Positions 1-10,735 are shown, numbered from the stretch's first letter. The stretch: 64,000 bases of DNA from Metellina segmentata (GCA_947359465.1 OX375876.1:81180359-81244358); one strand, 5' to 3'. Translations and numbers: made by a program. The notes: generated by a model from the letters alone, not told the origin.

Positions 1-116
1 TGCTCCAGTATGACGTTAATTGAAATACCTACCCGGTCCATCGTCAACAGCCTGTTATGTAGCTCCAATGAAACGTTAAATAAGTACATACCTACCATTT
101 GCTTGACGAAAAAAGT
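1..116 (+). mobile_element. SINE family A, 3' fragments
   Basis: Two tandem partial copies of the family A 3' end (TGCTCCAGTATGACGTTAAT and a diverged AGCTCCAATGAAACGTTAAA), each followed by an ATACCTACC-type tail. Part of the dispersed SINE described at 12647-12945. Confidence 0.6.
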
Positions 117-136
117 GTTGCTTGGCAAGATGTAAT

Positions 137-182
137 CTTTGCAAAAAAAAAAAAAAAAAAAAAAACTTTTTTTTTTTTTTTT
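137..182. repeat. A-tract followed directly by T-tract
   Basis: About 25 A (from 140) then C and about 17 T, able to fold into a hairpin. It lies between two SINE A fragments and may be joined SINE or polyA tails. Confidence 0.7.
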
Positions 183-185
183 GGA

Positions 186-625
186 AGGGCAGTTGAATTA
201 ACGTCGGACTGGAGCAACACAAGGAGCTATTGATGGCGGTTCGGGATCAATTCCGAATGAAAGATCCGAGAACACCTCATAACTTTAAACCATGATCAAA
301 TGACAAGATCAACACCTGAACTGGCACATTTCTCCAAACTTCCACTCTCACGTTGGGTTGGCGTGGAAGTTTGGAGAGTGGGGTGCCAGCTCAGGTGTTG
401 CTTCGTCATCTGACCGTGGTTCAAAATTACGAGGTGTTGTCCTCGAATCTTTCCCTTAAGGGACTGATTCCGGACCGTCGTCAATAGCCCGTTGTGTTGC
501 TTTAGTACGACGTTAACTAAAATTACCATTACCATTACCAAACTTCCACTCCAATTTGAGGCCACGACAAATTTAATGGGTATCAGCATCAACGTATTAC
601 ATGGTCTTTGGTTGGATCCGTCAGA
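186..625 (-). mobile_element. SINE family A copy, minus orientation, split by another SINE
   Basis: 186-347 is the 3' part and 538-625 the 5' part of one minus-oriented SINE A. The 190-bp piece between (348-537) is a 5'-truncated plus-oriented SINE A. The 14-bp CCAAACTTCCACTC occurs at 334-347 and again at 538-551, which is the target-site duplication. The distal part reaches the GGATCCAACCAAAGACCAT zone next to the tRNA-like head, which is missing. Confidence 0.75.
348..537 (+). mobile_element. 5'-truncated SINE family A inserted in another SINE A
   Basis: Begins TCACGTTGGGTTGGCGTGG, runs through TCAGGTGTTGC, GACCGTGGTTCAAAATTAC and the TAGCCCGTTGTGTTGCT end, and finishes in an ATTACC repeat tail (three units). 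The flanking 14-bp target duplication and variable 5' truncation are typical of LINE-type retrotransposition. Confidence 0.78.
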
Positions 626-1148
626 AACTGTACTGTTGGCTTGAAAATGTTAACTACCCTCCTCGTCGCCTTCTTTTATCAAAAGAAATGAAAGTAAACC
701 CCGTTGATAGTCCAGATTCTGGTGAAGGGAAAACTAAAGGTATGCGAAATTTAGCTCGTTATATTTGAAAATACATACACGGTTTGCATTTTTTCCATTA
801 AATTAGTAAGTAATAATGTTTCCTCTAGCAGTGAAGTTTTGCAATAAAAAATGTCGGAAATTTATTGTTGTGTAGTTTGACATACACGTATTGGTTTTAA
901 CTGATAGTCCTCAAGAATGTTAGTTTTCGAAAAAAAAAATACGGATGGCATCGAATAATTTGATTTAAACATTTTCCGAAATTATCAAGATTTTGAAGAC
1001 TTAAAAATGCCCATTCCCGATTTAGATTGAAAATTTTTTTGTTTCAAACATTATATAAACAAACGTATTGGGAGCACAAGATCTCATTAAATATTAATTT
1101 TCACAAAAATAGTTTAATATGAAGTTTTATATTGATTGATAAAAGCTC

Positions 1149-2181
1149 CACTAGAAAAATCGGAACTCCGTCTTCGAAAATCGTATTCGATCGAAATGAA
1201 ATTTAGCATGTGTGATGTACCATGACGATATAAAGGAATAATCATTATATCAAATGCTGAGATGTTGTTTTGTAGAATAACATAAAAAAGTAAGTATATA
1301 CGAGTGAGTAAGTTAAGCTGCGATAGTGGCCGTGGCGATATATGCCGTTATACAGAGGGTCATCGAGCCAAAAATGCTTGATGCCATCTTGTGACCATAC
1401 ATTTCCGCAGCTGTTGCTCCTTATATACCGGAGTGGTGCAAGTGACGGTTTAACAAATCTCAAAGATGCTCTATGTGAGACAGATCTGGGTATCAACAGA
1501 CACGTGTGAACTTCTGGAAGAGGGGAGCTGTGTTTGCTGCAGGATCTGTACCATCGACAGTAAACTGAGAATGGTCATCAAACGTAGTCTCTACATCTGG
1601 AGTGATGTGCGAGAGTCGTGAAGCATGGAATGACATGTTTAGTGACGAAAATCGTTTCTTATTTTCTGAGATGGATGATCACCGCATTCGTGTTTGATGG
1701 ACATTCTCGATATAGTATCGAGGGACACATCGCTGTAATTTCAGTGGTATGGAAAGTCATCAATTACAACAAGTAATTAGTGGTACGAGGCAGTTTGACA
1801 GCAAAGCGATACCTTCAGAAGATCCTATAAATTGTTTTGCCTTTCCTCACTTGTCTAAGGGGCTTTTTACCAACAACATAAAAGTCGATCACACGTAGCT
1901 CGCCTCTCTCACTAGAGCATCTTCAGAGTGCTTGTACAGTTTGCGACAGGATAGAATAAGGTCTCCTTTTGACTTTAGTCTAAGTCATATATCGGCATCA
2001 GATGGGGTCTTCAGAATTTGTTAAATTGTGTTATTCTGACAAAATTCTACAATACAATAAAGAGTCCTCTAGAGATTTGACGTAGTGACAATTTCTTTAT
2101 CTCTTCGTGGTACATCACACATGCTAAATTTCATTCCGATGGAACACTGGCTTCGGGGTGTTTCGATTTTTTCGTATCGAG
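1149..2181 (+). mobile_element. Tc1/mariner-like transposon relic with inverted ends
   Basis: The ends are inverted repeats: GAAATTTAGCATGTGTGATG at about 1198-1217 recurs in reverse complement at about 2121-2140, with matching flanks on both sides. Inside, plus-strand reading gives scattered Tc1 motifs around 1600-1700 (WNDMFSDENRFLFSEMDDHRIRV, where FSDENRF stands for the catalytic TDESRF), but stops and frameshifts are many and the middle of the gene is deleted. The right end lies about 10 bp from the MCT exon donor at 2190. Confidence 0.6.
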
Positions 2182-2190
2182 TGTACTTAC

Positions 2191-2922
2191 CAGCTGTTGC
2201 ACCGAAGACTACAGCATATCCACTCATTAGGAAGTAACTGTGACAGAAAGCGCTAAATATAGTTGCAAACCCACAAAGTGTAAGACTTCCATTGTACAGC
2301 CATAATCTATTGATGAAGCTGCGGTCGGATAAGTAGCCCAATACGACACGGCCAACAGTATTGGCAATTCCAATAGTGGACAGTAAATAACTGGCGTATG
2401 CCTCATCTGCTATTTTGAGACCGACAGCTCTGTCTTTGGTGTACACATACGGAACATTGAATCCAATGTTCGTGAAAAAGTTTGAAAATCCAAACATGAG
2501 GAAAATGGCATTGCCCATCAGTTTAAAGTTCAACATTTCTCGGAAAACCTCCTTTATGACTGATGGACAGATGCAATCGTAAATGCGCGTTTTCATTGAT
2601 ATCTTCCGAGTCTCTGACTCTTTATCGTGCTCTGTGTCTTCAACTTGAACATCGTATATGTAGTTATTGGATGCGTTGTGCGGTATGTTTCCACTGTAAA
2701 AAACACTTTTTGTGGCGAGGGGTCCGGTACGTAAGCGCAACGAAGATCTTCGAGAAGATGTCGTTCCACAGCTGAGTGTCATGGATGTGGCATTCCTAAT
2801 TTCGTTGTTGGATGGCGAGTGTTTTGTTTGGTGGTTGATACCTAGCATGGAAGCTGAGTGCATGCGCAAATTTTCAATCCTCAGTGGAGCAAGACAGACT
2901 TCGCCATTGACTCCAATGGTAC
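2191..2922 (-). CDS. MCT-like gene, fourth coding exon (cytoplasmic loop, TM7-TM10); gene runs off left edge
   Basis: Encodes residues about 256-499. First comes a Ser/Thr-rich cytoplasmic loop (through SRRSSLRLRTG and an acidic VEDTEHDKESETRK stretch). Then IKEVFREMLNFKLMGNAIFL starts TM7, followed by NVPYVYTKDRAV, TM8 (SYLLSTIGIANTVGRVVLGY), the MFS-type GYLSDRSFINRLWLYN loop, TM9 (LTLCGFATIFSAF) and TM10 (LMSGYAVVFGATAG). The acceptor TTTTATTTCAG is at 2923 and the donor CAGCTG|GTAAGT at 2190, phase 1 again. TM11-12 and the C-terminus are missing and no matching exon is visible in 1-2190, so they should lie left of the window. The donor is only about 10 bp from the end of a Tc1 relic. No internal stop is seen. 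Confidence 0.93.
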
Positions 2923-3260
2923 CTGAAATAAAAATGACTTATTATTACTCACCATTTTCCAAAATTGATAACTAACAAAAGTATTGTCCAAAATTGAAGA
3001 AAAATTATCACAGCACGAAAAATCAAAGCAATGACGTAATAAGAGGAGAGCAGATATATCCTCACGGCATTTTGTTACGGTGATACCCCCAGGCGCGCAT
3101 CAGAAATGAGATTTTTTACACTTTTGATTTAAAAGTTTGTCAGAATCAAAAGTAAAATTGTTTCAAATAATTTTTTCGTGACTTCCAAATCGACTCGACT
3201 TGAATTAAATCTCATCAACTTGACAGCTGAGCTGTAAAAGAAAAGTCTTCACCTGTACGT

Positions 3261-3387
3261 TTATTTTTGCATGATAACATAGCATTAACAACACATTATT
3301 TTTGTATGATAACATAGCATTAACACATTATTTTTGTATGATAACATAGCATTAACAACACATTATTTTTGTATGATAAACATAGTC
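3261..3387. repeat. Minisatellite, about 35-bp unit, 3.6 copies
   Basis: The unit TTATTTTTGTATGATAACAT plus AGCATTAACAACACA is repeated. The second unit lacks three bases and the fourth is incomplete. It sits in the MCT intron 2923-3793 with no other feature. Confidence 0.9.
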
Positions 3388-3793
3388 TACTATCTATCTA
3401 CACGAGAACTGTTCCCGTCACTAAATCTGTGTGATGGCGGTCGCTAAAGTATCCGGGCTCGTGCATTTCGAGGAGGGGTGTCTGTAGAATGTCTTAATTC
3501 CTAATTTTATTTTGTTTTTGGCAATGTTGGCACGAGAAAAGGTAATCTACAGAACACATCTTCTCGACAAGTAAAAAATTAAGACAAATGTTTTCAATTT
3601 GTCATTAAGTGCGCCAATTAAACGCTTTTATTCAAGCATCTCTATGGAAAATTGATCGAAGTTCGCTTCTATAACAACGAACAGGCGCAAACATAGTGAC
3701 GGGAGTAGTTATCTTGCGATTGACCCACAATTTTTAAACGGACACTCAAAATTTGAGAAAATCAAGTAATTGAAATTGAACGATCCTTCTTAC

Positions 3794-4126
3794 CATTAGG
3801 CAGAGATCCTTTCCTCAGGAATCCGTTCCCATTGCAGGGAGGATTCGAAGAAATTGAGCAAAGAGTCATCCTCCTCTCTATAGGCTTCCTTTCCAGAGGC
3901 CTGAAGAGGGCCCCGAAAACGCAGCAGTTGAGCACAAGTCCCGCTGCCACCAACATGGCGCCCTGCCACCCCCATGCGCTCACCATCCATTCGATGATGG
4001 GTGCCATGATGGAAGTTCCGATGCCAGAACCGCAGACGGCAATTCCGGTGGCAAATGCCCTCCTCTTTTCGAAATAGCACGTCACGCAGACGATGGCTGG
4101 TAGATACATGAGTCCAAAACCAGTAC
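3794..4126 (-). CDS. MCT-like gene, third coding exon (TM4-TM6, second MCT signature)
   Basis: Encodes residues 145-255. GTGFGLMYLPAIVCVTCYFE is followed by KRRAFATGIAVCGSGIGTS. The YF-x-KRR-x-A-x-G-x-A-x-x-G-x-G-x-G pattern is the conserved block before and in TM5 of SLC16 proteins. TM6 follows (GAMLVAAGLVLNCCVFGALF), then RPLERKPIERRM begins the large cytoplasmic TM6-TM7 loop. The acceptor is TACTGCAG at 4127 and the donor CCTAATG|GTAAGA at 3793, both phase 1. The intron upstream, 4127-9656, contains the whole nested hAT/Tc1/SINE complex at 4308-8506, so the gene evidently tolerates a 4.2-kb insertion about 180 bp from this acceptor. Frame intact. Confidence 0.93.
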
Positions 4127-6124
4127 CTGCAGTACATACATGAAAACCAATTTGAATAAACTGAAAATTGTATTCTTAAATGGCGCTTTAGAGTTTAAAT
4201 AGAGCATATTCAAAATGATATTGAATAAGGCAAAGGAATTATTAAATGGTGCATATTCAAAATAACACTGAATAAAGTTATGAACAAAGGAATTCTATCA
4301 TGTACAATAGGGTGGGCCAAAAAAACTCAATTGTTTTTTCCAAGTCGTTATACCGCAGAAAAGTTGCGAATTTGAGGGACTAAAAAGGGGCAAAAAATAT
4401 ATATATATATATGTTTATATCTTCCCGTTGCGCATGTGCTCTAAAATTTACCAAAATTCGGAAAAATTTTTAGCATTTTAAAATTAGCCTCTTCTTGAAT
4501 GTAACAGCTCAAAATTTTATGTATTAGAACCATAGAAATTAATGTTTAAATATTATTAAATTAAATGTAGTAAAATTTAAATATTATCAACATCTTCTGG
4601 ATGCGCATTCCCTTCAAAGGTAATGAAATTTTGAAATGAAATTACAAATAAAGGTAGATCACTGTTCAAGGGGAAAAAATACTAACAACTTACTTCTAGT
4701 AAAGATAGCGATACCGACACAGATTTAAAGTGCCAAAAAAAGTTTCCTCATATAATTGGTAGATGAGAATTCAGTTAAAATCTACCGCTGCAATCAAGTG
4801 TTTTGCATGACGCTGGAAGAATTACCGGTCTGCCATGTTATAGACAAAAACAAAATAAGAAGAGAAAAACAAAATTCTAGGGTTTAATTGTGTAGTAAAT
4901 CTGACGAATTTCCACTCCAAGGTCTCTATTTGGATGGAAGGAAGGACGACACGTTAGTGATAGATCTAGCTCATTCGAAAAGATTACGTAGAGTAAAAAA
5001 GTGGGAGCAAAACTCGCTAATTCAAGAACCTGGCTCAGTCTACATCGGCTATGTTTCTCCAACTTCTGGAAGTTCTGAAGATATTGTCATTACTATTATT
5101 TATTATCTGTCTTGTCGTGGTATTTCTCTTGAAAACTTAGTTGTCATAGGATGTGATGGCACTGATGTTAATACAGGTTGGAAAAACGGTCTGATTCGCC
5201 GAATCGAAATACATTAGGGGAAACCGTTACAATGAACTGCCATTCCTGTCTCAATACCTAGACGGTACATCAACGGGTCCTAAATATTTCAGAGGGCCAA
5301 TCGGTGAAAAGCTATGTGGCTACGAAAAACGTCCAGTGATTGGCTTCAAGAGTTATTGGCTGTCAGATCCCCACAATAGACAGAAGTATACTAAGTAAGG
5401 ATCAGCAATATGTGCTCGATATTTTCATGTCAATAAAGTCACGAAACTGTAAAGAGGTTTTAGTGTACAAGATCCTGGTCCTTTGTCTCACTCGAGGTAT
5501 GGTTGACAACAGCAAAACCAACTCTCAGATTGTACTTAAGTGAAGAAAGTCCCACACCTGAACTTCAAGAAATAGTTGTATTTATTTTGAAATCATAACC
5601 ATACCAATGTGGTTTAGTATTAAAACAAGTAAATGCTTTACAGAAGAATCAAAACTTGTGTACCAATGAATACAATCTTCAAGGTACCTGCCTGAAGATT
5701 TACGTAATATTGTCGACCCTGTGATCGAACGAAATGGCTTTTTCGCTGGCGACGCTCGAACGAAATGGCTCATCCAGAACATTTAATGTTATAGTCATGA
5801 TACAATTTTATACAAAACACATAAGAGAGCTCGAACTTCCACTAATTCTAAAGACGAGACAGTTCGATCAAAAGAGTACAACTGTCAGAACATTCATGCC
5901 GCCAAAACTCAATTTCAAGGCTCAAGACTACTCGGAAATAGTTAACTGGATGGGGACTGTGATTTATCTTCTTCCCCATTGTTAAAAACACTGCTGGCCA
6001 CCCAAATTGCAACACCAAGAAAGACAAGAGATATCACAACAAAATTTATTTTGTAGATAACATGTTGACCAAGTATCAAATGATTAAATTTATCGACTTC
6101 TGTGAAGTGTGGATCTTGCCAAAA

Positions 6125-7463
6125 TCAGTAGCCAGAGTAGCCGCCATTGTTGGAGATCACCGCTGTCACAAGCCTCGGCATTGATTCAAAGAGACTTTGG
6201 ATGTGTTCTTGGGGTACAGCAGACCAAGCAGCTTCCACACGTTGCCAAAGTTGATCTGATGTGGCAGCCGGGATGTAATCTGGGTCAATCGTTGAGCAAC
6301 CATGGACCACATGTTTTCTATCGGCGAAAGATCCGGAGAGCGAGCTGGCCACGGAAGCAATTCAATCTGGCGATTGACGAAGAACCCTTGGACAATGCGT
6401 GCCACGTGTGGTCGCGCATTATCCTGTTGAAATATGGCTGTGGGCAAGCCCTGAAGGTAAGGAAGGACAACTGGCTCCAACACCTCGTAGATATAGCGCT
6501 GGCTGTTTAAAGTACCGACAATGCGTACTAGAGGAATGCGAGAGTGATATCCAATACCGCCCCATACCATAATACCCGGTGCAGGACCAATGTGGCGGTG
6601 CATAACGCAGCTGTTCAGCATCCTCTTTCTACGGTGTCTCCAGACTCGAATCCTACCATCGTGGTGTTGCAGACAGAAGCGTGACTCGTCAGTAAGGAGA
6701 ATTTCATTCCATTCTGCCGTCCAAACCCTTCTTTTTCATCGCACCATTGGCGGCGGAGACGTCTGTGGTTCTGCGTCAAGGGTAGACGAAGCAATGGGCG
6801 TCTTGCGGACTGACCACTCTGCTGTAAAAGGCGTCGAATGGTACGCGCAGATACTGGATGATGCGTTATAGACTGAATGTGCTGTGCTATGATTCGTGAT
6901 TTGGCTGAGGGACCCGTCACTGTTGTTGTTGTTGTTGTTGTCGTATGTTCTTCTGGGATACATATGAAAGCAAGGGATGAACAGAAACATTCAAGACAAG
7001 TACAGAAGAAGAATATTTTTTATTATTACAATCGATGATCCCAGCAAAGAACAGAAGGGGTGCGCTGCTTTCCTTTCAAGACGGGAATCCATTCCAGGCG
7101 AAAGTCCGACTTCTTTTCCCAATTTTACATCCATGCCTTATCCGGGATTCGAACCTGGGCCCACTCGGTGACAACCGAGGATCATAACCACCATGCTGGC
7201 TGGGCGGCACCCGTCACTGCCATACGCACAATATGCCTGTCATCACATGAAGTAGTGCACTGAGGTGGATGCGATCGAACACGTCGGTCCGTCGTACCCT
7301 CCTGCATCCAACGATCACATATCCGCATTACAGTTGTTTGGTTTCGTCCAACACGACTACCGATTTCCCTGAAAGATAATCCACAATCTCGGTAGGCCAC
7401 CATCCTTCCTCTGTCGAACTTGGATACTTGATCAAAAGATGATCGCTGTTTTCTACGAGGCAT
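6125..7463 (-). pseudogene. Tc1 transposase pseudogene
   Basis: Starts MPRRKQRSSFDQVSKFDRGR at 7463 with the bipartite helix-turn-helix region (IGSRVGRNQTTVMRICDRW). It breaks at RHIVRMAVTG where the SINE enters, and resumes VTGPSAKSRIIAQHIQ at 6920. Removing the SINE and one target copy restores the frame at that point. The first catalytic motif TDESRF is readable only in a shifted frame near 6680. The second lies in IFQQDNARPHVARIVQ and the third in SPDLSPIENMW (near 6330). The C-terminus LFESMPRLVTAVISNNGGY is in another frame at 6125-6200. Three frameshifts plus the SINE make it inactive. Length and DD34E-type spacing are typical of Tc1 (about 340 aa). Confidence 0.85.
6923..7208 (-). mobile_element. 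tRNA-Asp-derived SINE inside the Tc1 element
   Basis: On the minus strand the head at about 7207-7135 reads as a tRNA-like structure: an A-box-like AGCATGGTGGTTATGATCC, an anticodon arm CTCGG-TTGTCAC-CCGAG with anticodon GTC (Asp), and a B box GGTTCGAATCCC. The 3' end is an (CAA)n tail. The 11-bp target duplication ACCCGTCACTG lies at 6912-6922 and 7209-7219. It is pseudo-tRNA, not a working tRNA gene: the acceptor stem does not pair well and SINE body follows. Confidence 0.85.
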
Positions 7464-8514
7464 AATTGATCGGTTTTTTTTTTAATCACAAGTAAAACAC
7501 AATTGCCGTACTTGAAATCGTCGAAATCTCCAAGCCTTAAATAGCGCTTTGAAGTGGCGCCACAGGCGCGCGTGATGTGCGTCTGCGCTGAAATTCTAAT
7601 CATTTGCATATCTCACCTCCGCTAATGCATATTGTAAATTTCATATTATTTGCATGCTTCCTTCAGGGTGTTGCTTTTACGGTGGCCAGCAGTGTATATC
7701 AGTGACGATGAGATTAAATCACATATTCAAAGTGACACAGTCCCTAATTCCGATATAACATTCAAGAAATTCCCTGTTCACCCACAGGCATTTGAACGAT
7801 GTGTGCAACTTGTGACAGAAAGCATCGGGAAACGTTTGCGGAGCTGTCTAGGGATGGTTTTATCAAAACGACTTTGCTGTCAAGGTCAACCATGCCTATC
7901 TTCACCCTCATAAATCAAATTTCAAAGTACCTTCAGCTAAGAATAAGTGAAAACGAACATGTTCAACATAATTTTCTTGAACTTACGACTCTTCACACAA
8001 AACGTAGTTTTCTTAATAAAAAATTTGTGTATAAATAGTACTAATTGTCTAAAAAAAATTGTTTTTAAACACTTAAACTTGTATTCAATTAAGAAAACCA
8101 AAAAAAAAAAAAAAACTCATGTAAGTTAGTGTTTTTTTCCCCCTTGAACTGTAATCTACCACTTTATTTGTAAATCTTTTCAAAATTCCATTGACTTTGA
8201 AGGCAATGCGCGACCGGAAGATGTTGATTGATTTAAATAATATTTAAACATTATTTTCTGTGGTTCTAATACATAAGAATTTAAGCTATTACATTCGGGA
8301 AGAGGCTAATTAAAAAAATGTTAAAAATTATCGTAAAAATGGGAATTTTTCCAAATTTTGGACAAAATTTAGAGAACATTCGCGACCGGAAGATATAAAC
8401 CGACTTTATTACATTTTTTTACCCCTTTTTAGTCTCCCAAATACACATTTCCGCGGTATTACTACTTGAAAAAAAAAAAAAAATTGAATTTTTTCGGCCC
8501 ACCCTAATGTACAG

Positions 8515-9656
8515 TCGCGGGAAAAAAAAACCGAACCTACATCTTTGTTTCGAGCACTATTCATTCAATAGAGAATAACATCCTCTACAAATTCAAATTT
8601 AAAAAAAATACATAAGGGGTAGTCTTCATATTCAATTTTTCACGAACAACGAAATTTCTATTGGAAACGCCATGTTTTGTGATGCCATAATCATATTGTG
8701 CATCGTTAAATTAGTCTAAATATGAAACTTCATGACTTAACTACCTTTATATCCCAAGATAATCAATCTTAAAATTAGTGTAAATTTCAGGGATCATCTC
8801 GACATAGAAAGTCGCTATTTGTAGATTGAGGTTAATTGTAGTTATAGATGCCCGAATTTCGAATTTGAACACTATTTCTAACGTATTTTTCAGCCGATCC
8901 GAGAAATATTATACTTATTACGCAAGTGCAAACGATTTGAGAATTACAATTTTATATTTGCTATGCAAGTGCAAACGATCCAATAATTATTATCCGAGGT
9001 TTGTCGGATGTTTTTCAAACTTCGGTTGCTCCTAAAATAGCAGTAATAAGTAGCTTAAAAACTAAATATCGGAATGAGCTTAAATATTGCATGGCCATAC
9101 TAGAAGTCCTTTTGAATTGAATCCCATCAAAATAATACCATAAATAAACTTTCCAATTCATAATTTTTTAAACGTTAATTTAATAATTATTATTGCATAC
9201 TAAAAACTATTTTAAAAATAAAATATTAGGTAGATTTTGTTTGGGTTGAATAACAGTAACATGGTACAAAATATCAGCACTATAGATATATTATTTATGA
9301 AGATATGCATACAAGTGTAAGAAACTGATTTAATACCAGGAGCTCCAATCTTTCTGTACTCATAACTTCGAAACGGAAAGAACTAATAAAAATAAATTTG
9401 ATACCTGAAGTTAATTTATGATATAGATTCGAACTTTTGAGTTTTGAAATAGAGGGTTGCTATTGAAAATTATGAAGCTGGTGCTCAATTTAATATGAAG
9501 ACAGCCCCTTGTACAAATTTTGTGAATTTGAATTCGTAGAAGACGTTAAATCCTATCAAATGCCATCTTTAAATTTTAAAATTGTTAAAATTGCTCGAAT
9601 TTAAATCGTAAACTTAAAAACAAAACAAGAATTTCGTGCAAATGTTTTTCTCAAAC
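8515..9656. other. MCT intron sequence, nothing recognised
   Basis: AT-rich intron DNA between the hAT-like element and the second coding exon. Only short chance ORFs and a weak local duplication of GCAAGTGCAAACGAT (near 8922 and 8965) are visible. Confidence 0.6.
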
Positions 9657-9800
9657 CTGTGCATATTCCTATGCTGAAGTAGAGGAACGTAATACTGGGA
9701 GCGAACGTGCTTATTACCAATCCAAAAGTTGCAAGTAAGGATCCGACGATGGTCACTGTTCGACATCCAAACTGATTCGTCAGTCCGCTAGCAAAAGGAC
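9657..9800 (-). CDS. MCT-like gene, second coding exon (TM3-TM4 region)
   Basis: Encodes residues 97-144. It joins exon 1 through a phase-1 intron: G|GT restores Gly97 and reads VGPFASGLTNQFGCRTV, then hydrophobic segments (SLLATFGLVISTF, ITFLYFSIGICTG) match the TM3/TM4 region of MCTs. The acceptor is a strong pyrimidine tract ending TTTTTTTTAG at 9801. The donor is CACAG|GTTTGA at 9656, non-consensus at +3 to +6. Length (48 codons exactly) and phase fit both neighbours. The 5.3-kb intron before it holds SINE copies but no recognised coding sequence. No stop codons or frameshifts are seen, so the exon looks functional. Confidence 0.9.
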
Positions 9801-10087
9801 CTAAAAAAAACAAGAAGTTCCACTATAAGAATATTAAAATGAAAATAATCTACTATTACGAGGACACATTCAAGAAAATATTTGGCAGGGGGGGGGGTAC
9901 ACACCCGTCCTCTCTTTTCCGAATCCTTAATTCAATGAATGACCATAACGCCCACGTACTCTCACTGCTTTCAGATCATATTTACATTTGTAACTGATAA
10001 AAAACCCCTTCGATTTATGCTTAGTAAGCAACTTTAGGATTTAATTTTGAGCTTTCAACGTTAATATATTTGAGGTAGGGAAGTTAT

Positions 10088-10340
10088 TTTGAAATAACGT
10101 CATACTGGAGAACAACACAACGGGCTATTGACGACGATCCGGGATCATTCCCAACGGAAAAGATCCGAGGACAACACCATGTAATTTTGAACGACGGTCA
10201 GATGACGAGGCAACACCTGAGCTGACACCCCAATCTCCAAAACTTCCACACCATGCCAACGTTTGAGGTCACGACAGATTTAACATGCACCATCTCGATT
10301 TGTTCACGACTATCTTTGGTTGGTTGCTTTCCGGTTGCTA
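10088..10340 (-). mobile_element. SINE family A copy
   Basis: Minus-oriented, from the AACGTCATACTGGAG tail side to the ACTATCTTTGGTTGG zone next to the lost tRNA-like head. About 75-80 percent like the other copies by eye. Confidence 0.7.
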
Positions 10341-10479
10341 ATCCGTTATTCTTCTAACGTGCTATCGTGGTCTCAATATATTTTGGGGAAAGGGCCTCAA
10401 AGAATCTAATTTTTTATGAATTCGAATCTAATTTTCACCAAATACTCGAAATAATTGAAGAAAATCACACATTTCGAAG

Positions 10480-10735
10480 ATGCCGCACCTGTAATTGAAT
10501 TTCTGGTTGTCGCACTGGAGCAACAAGTGTTATTGATGAATGCCCGGGATCAATCGAGAAGAGAAGATTCGAGAACAACGCCTCGTAACTTTGAACCACG
10601 GTCAGATGAAGAGGTCAACACTCGAGCTGGCATCCCACTCACCAAACTTCCACATCACGACCATATGAGGACATTTGAGACCATGATAGATTAACGTGCA
10701 CTAACGCACACATACACGATGGTCTTGGCGAAAGT
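10480..10735 (-). mobile_element. SINE family A copy
   Basis: Minus-oriented copy (AGATTCGAGAACAACGCCTC, CTCACCAAACTTCCACATC). It abuts a plus-oriented copy at 10737, so the two can form a large hairpin. Confidence 0.7.

Larger units (their letters stand above)
5988..7695 (-). mobile_element. Tc1-like transposon, split by a SINE
   Basis: The ends are inverted repeats: ACACTGCTGGCCACC at 5988-6002 and GGTGGCCAGCAGTGT at 7681-7695, with TA next to the right end. It carries a minus-strand Tc1 transposase and is inserted in the long-TIR hAT-like element, separating its coding region. Its length without the 297-bp SINE insertion is about 1.4 kb, within the usual 1.3-1.7 kb of Tc1 elements. Confidence 0.88.
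4700..8037 (+). pseudogene. hAT-type transposase-like pseudogene of the long-TIR element
   Basis: Plus-strand pieces are 4888-5215 (LYLDGRKDDTLVIDLAHSK, then YIGYVSPTSGSSED, LENLVVIGCDGTDVNTGWKN), 5216-5545, 5640-5985 and, beyond the Tc1 insertion, 7690-8037 (FKKFPVHPQAFERCVQLVTE, then SRDGFIKTTLLSRSTMP). LDGRKD and CDGT-NTG sit where hAT-like RNase-H-fold transposases carry their first two catalytic Asp residues. The family looks like an uncharacterised protein repeated in arthropod genomes; I recall it by pattern only. Frameshifts at about 5215, 5400 and 7860 and several stops show it is dead. The minus-strand copy at 18660-19700 covers only the front part. hAT assignment is inference from the motif and 8-bp target duplication; P-like is an alternative. 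Confidence 0.65.
4308..8506 (+). mobile_element. hAT-like DNA transposon with about 390-bp TIRs, host of nested insertions
   Basis: Starts TAGGGTGGGCCAAAAA at 4308 and ends TTTTTCGGCCCACCCTA at 8506. The inverted similarity extends about 390 bp inward on each side. The flanking octamers ATGTACAA (4300-4307) and ATGTACAG (8507-8514) match at 7 of 8, and 8-bp duplications suit hAT (also P) elements. Inside is a broken plus-strand transposase-like gene, interrupted at 5988-7695 by a Tc1 element. The whole sits in the MCT intron. A second, truncated copy is at 18660-20145. Confidence 0.8.

Noticed and set aside
3261..3387. CRISPR-like regular repeats
   Set aside because: The units are contiguous with no unique spacers: a minisatellite in a eukaryotic intron.
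7135..7207. Possible functional tRNA-Asp gene on the minus strand
   Set aside because: The anticodon arm is convincing but the acceptor stem fails, and it is the head of a SINE inserted in a transposon.
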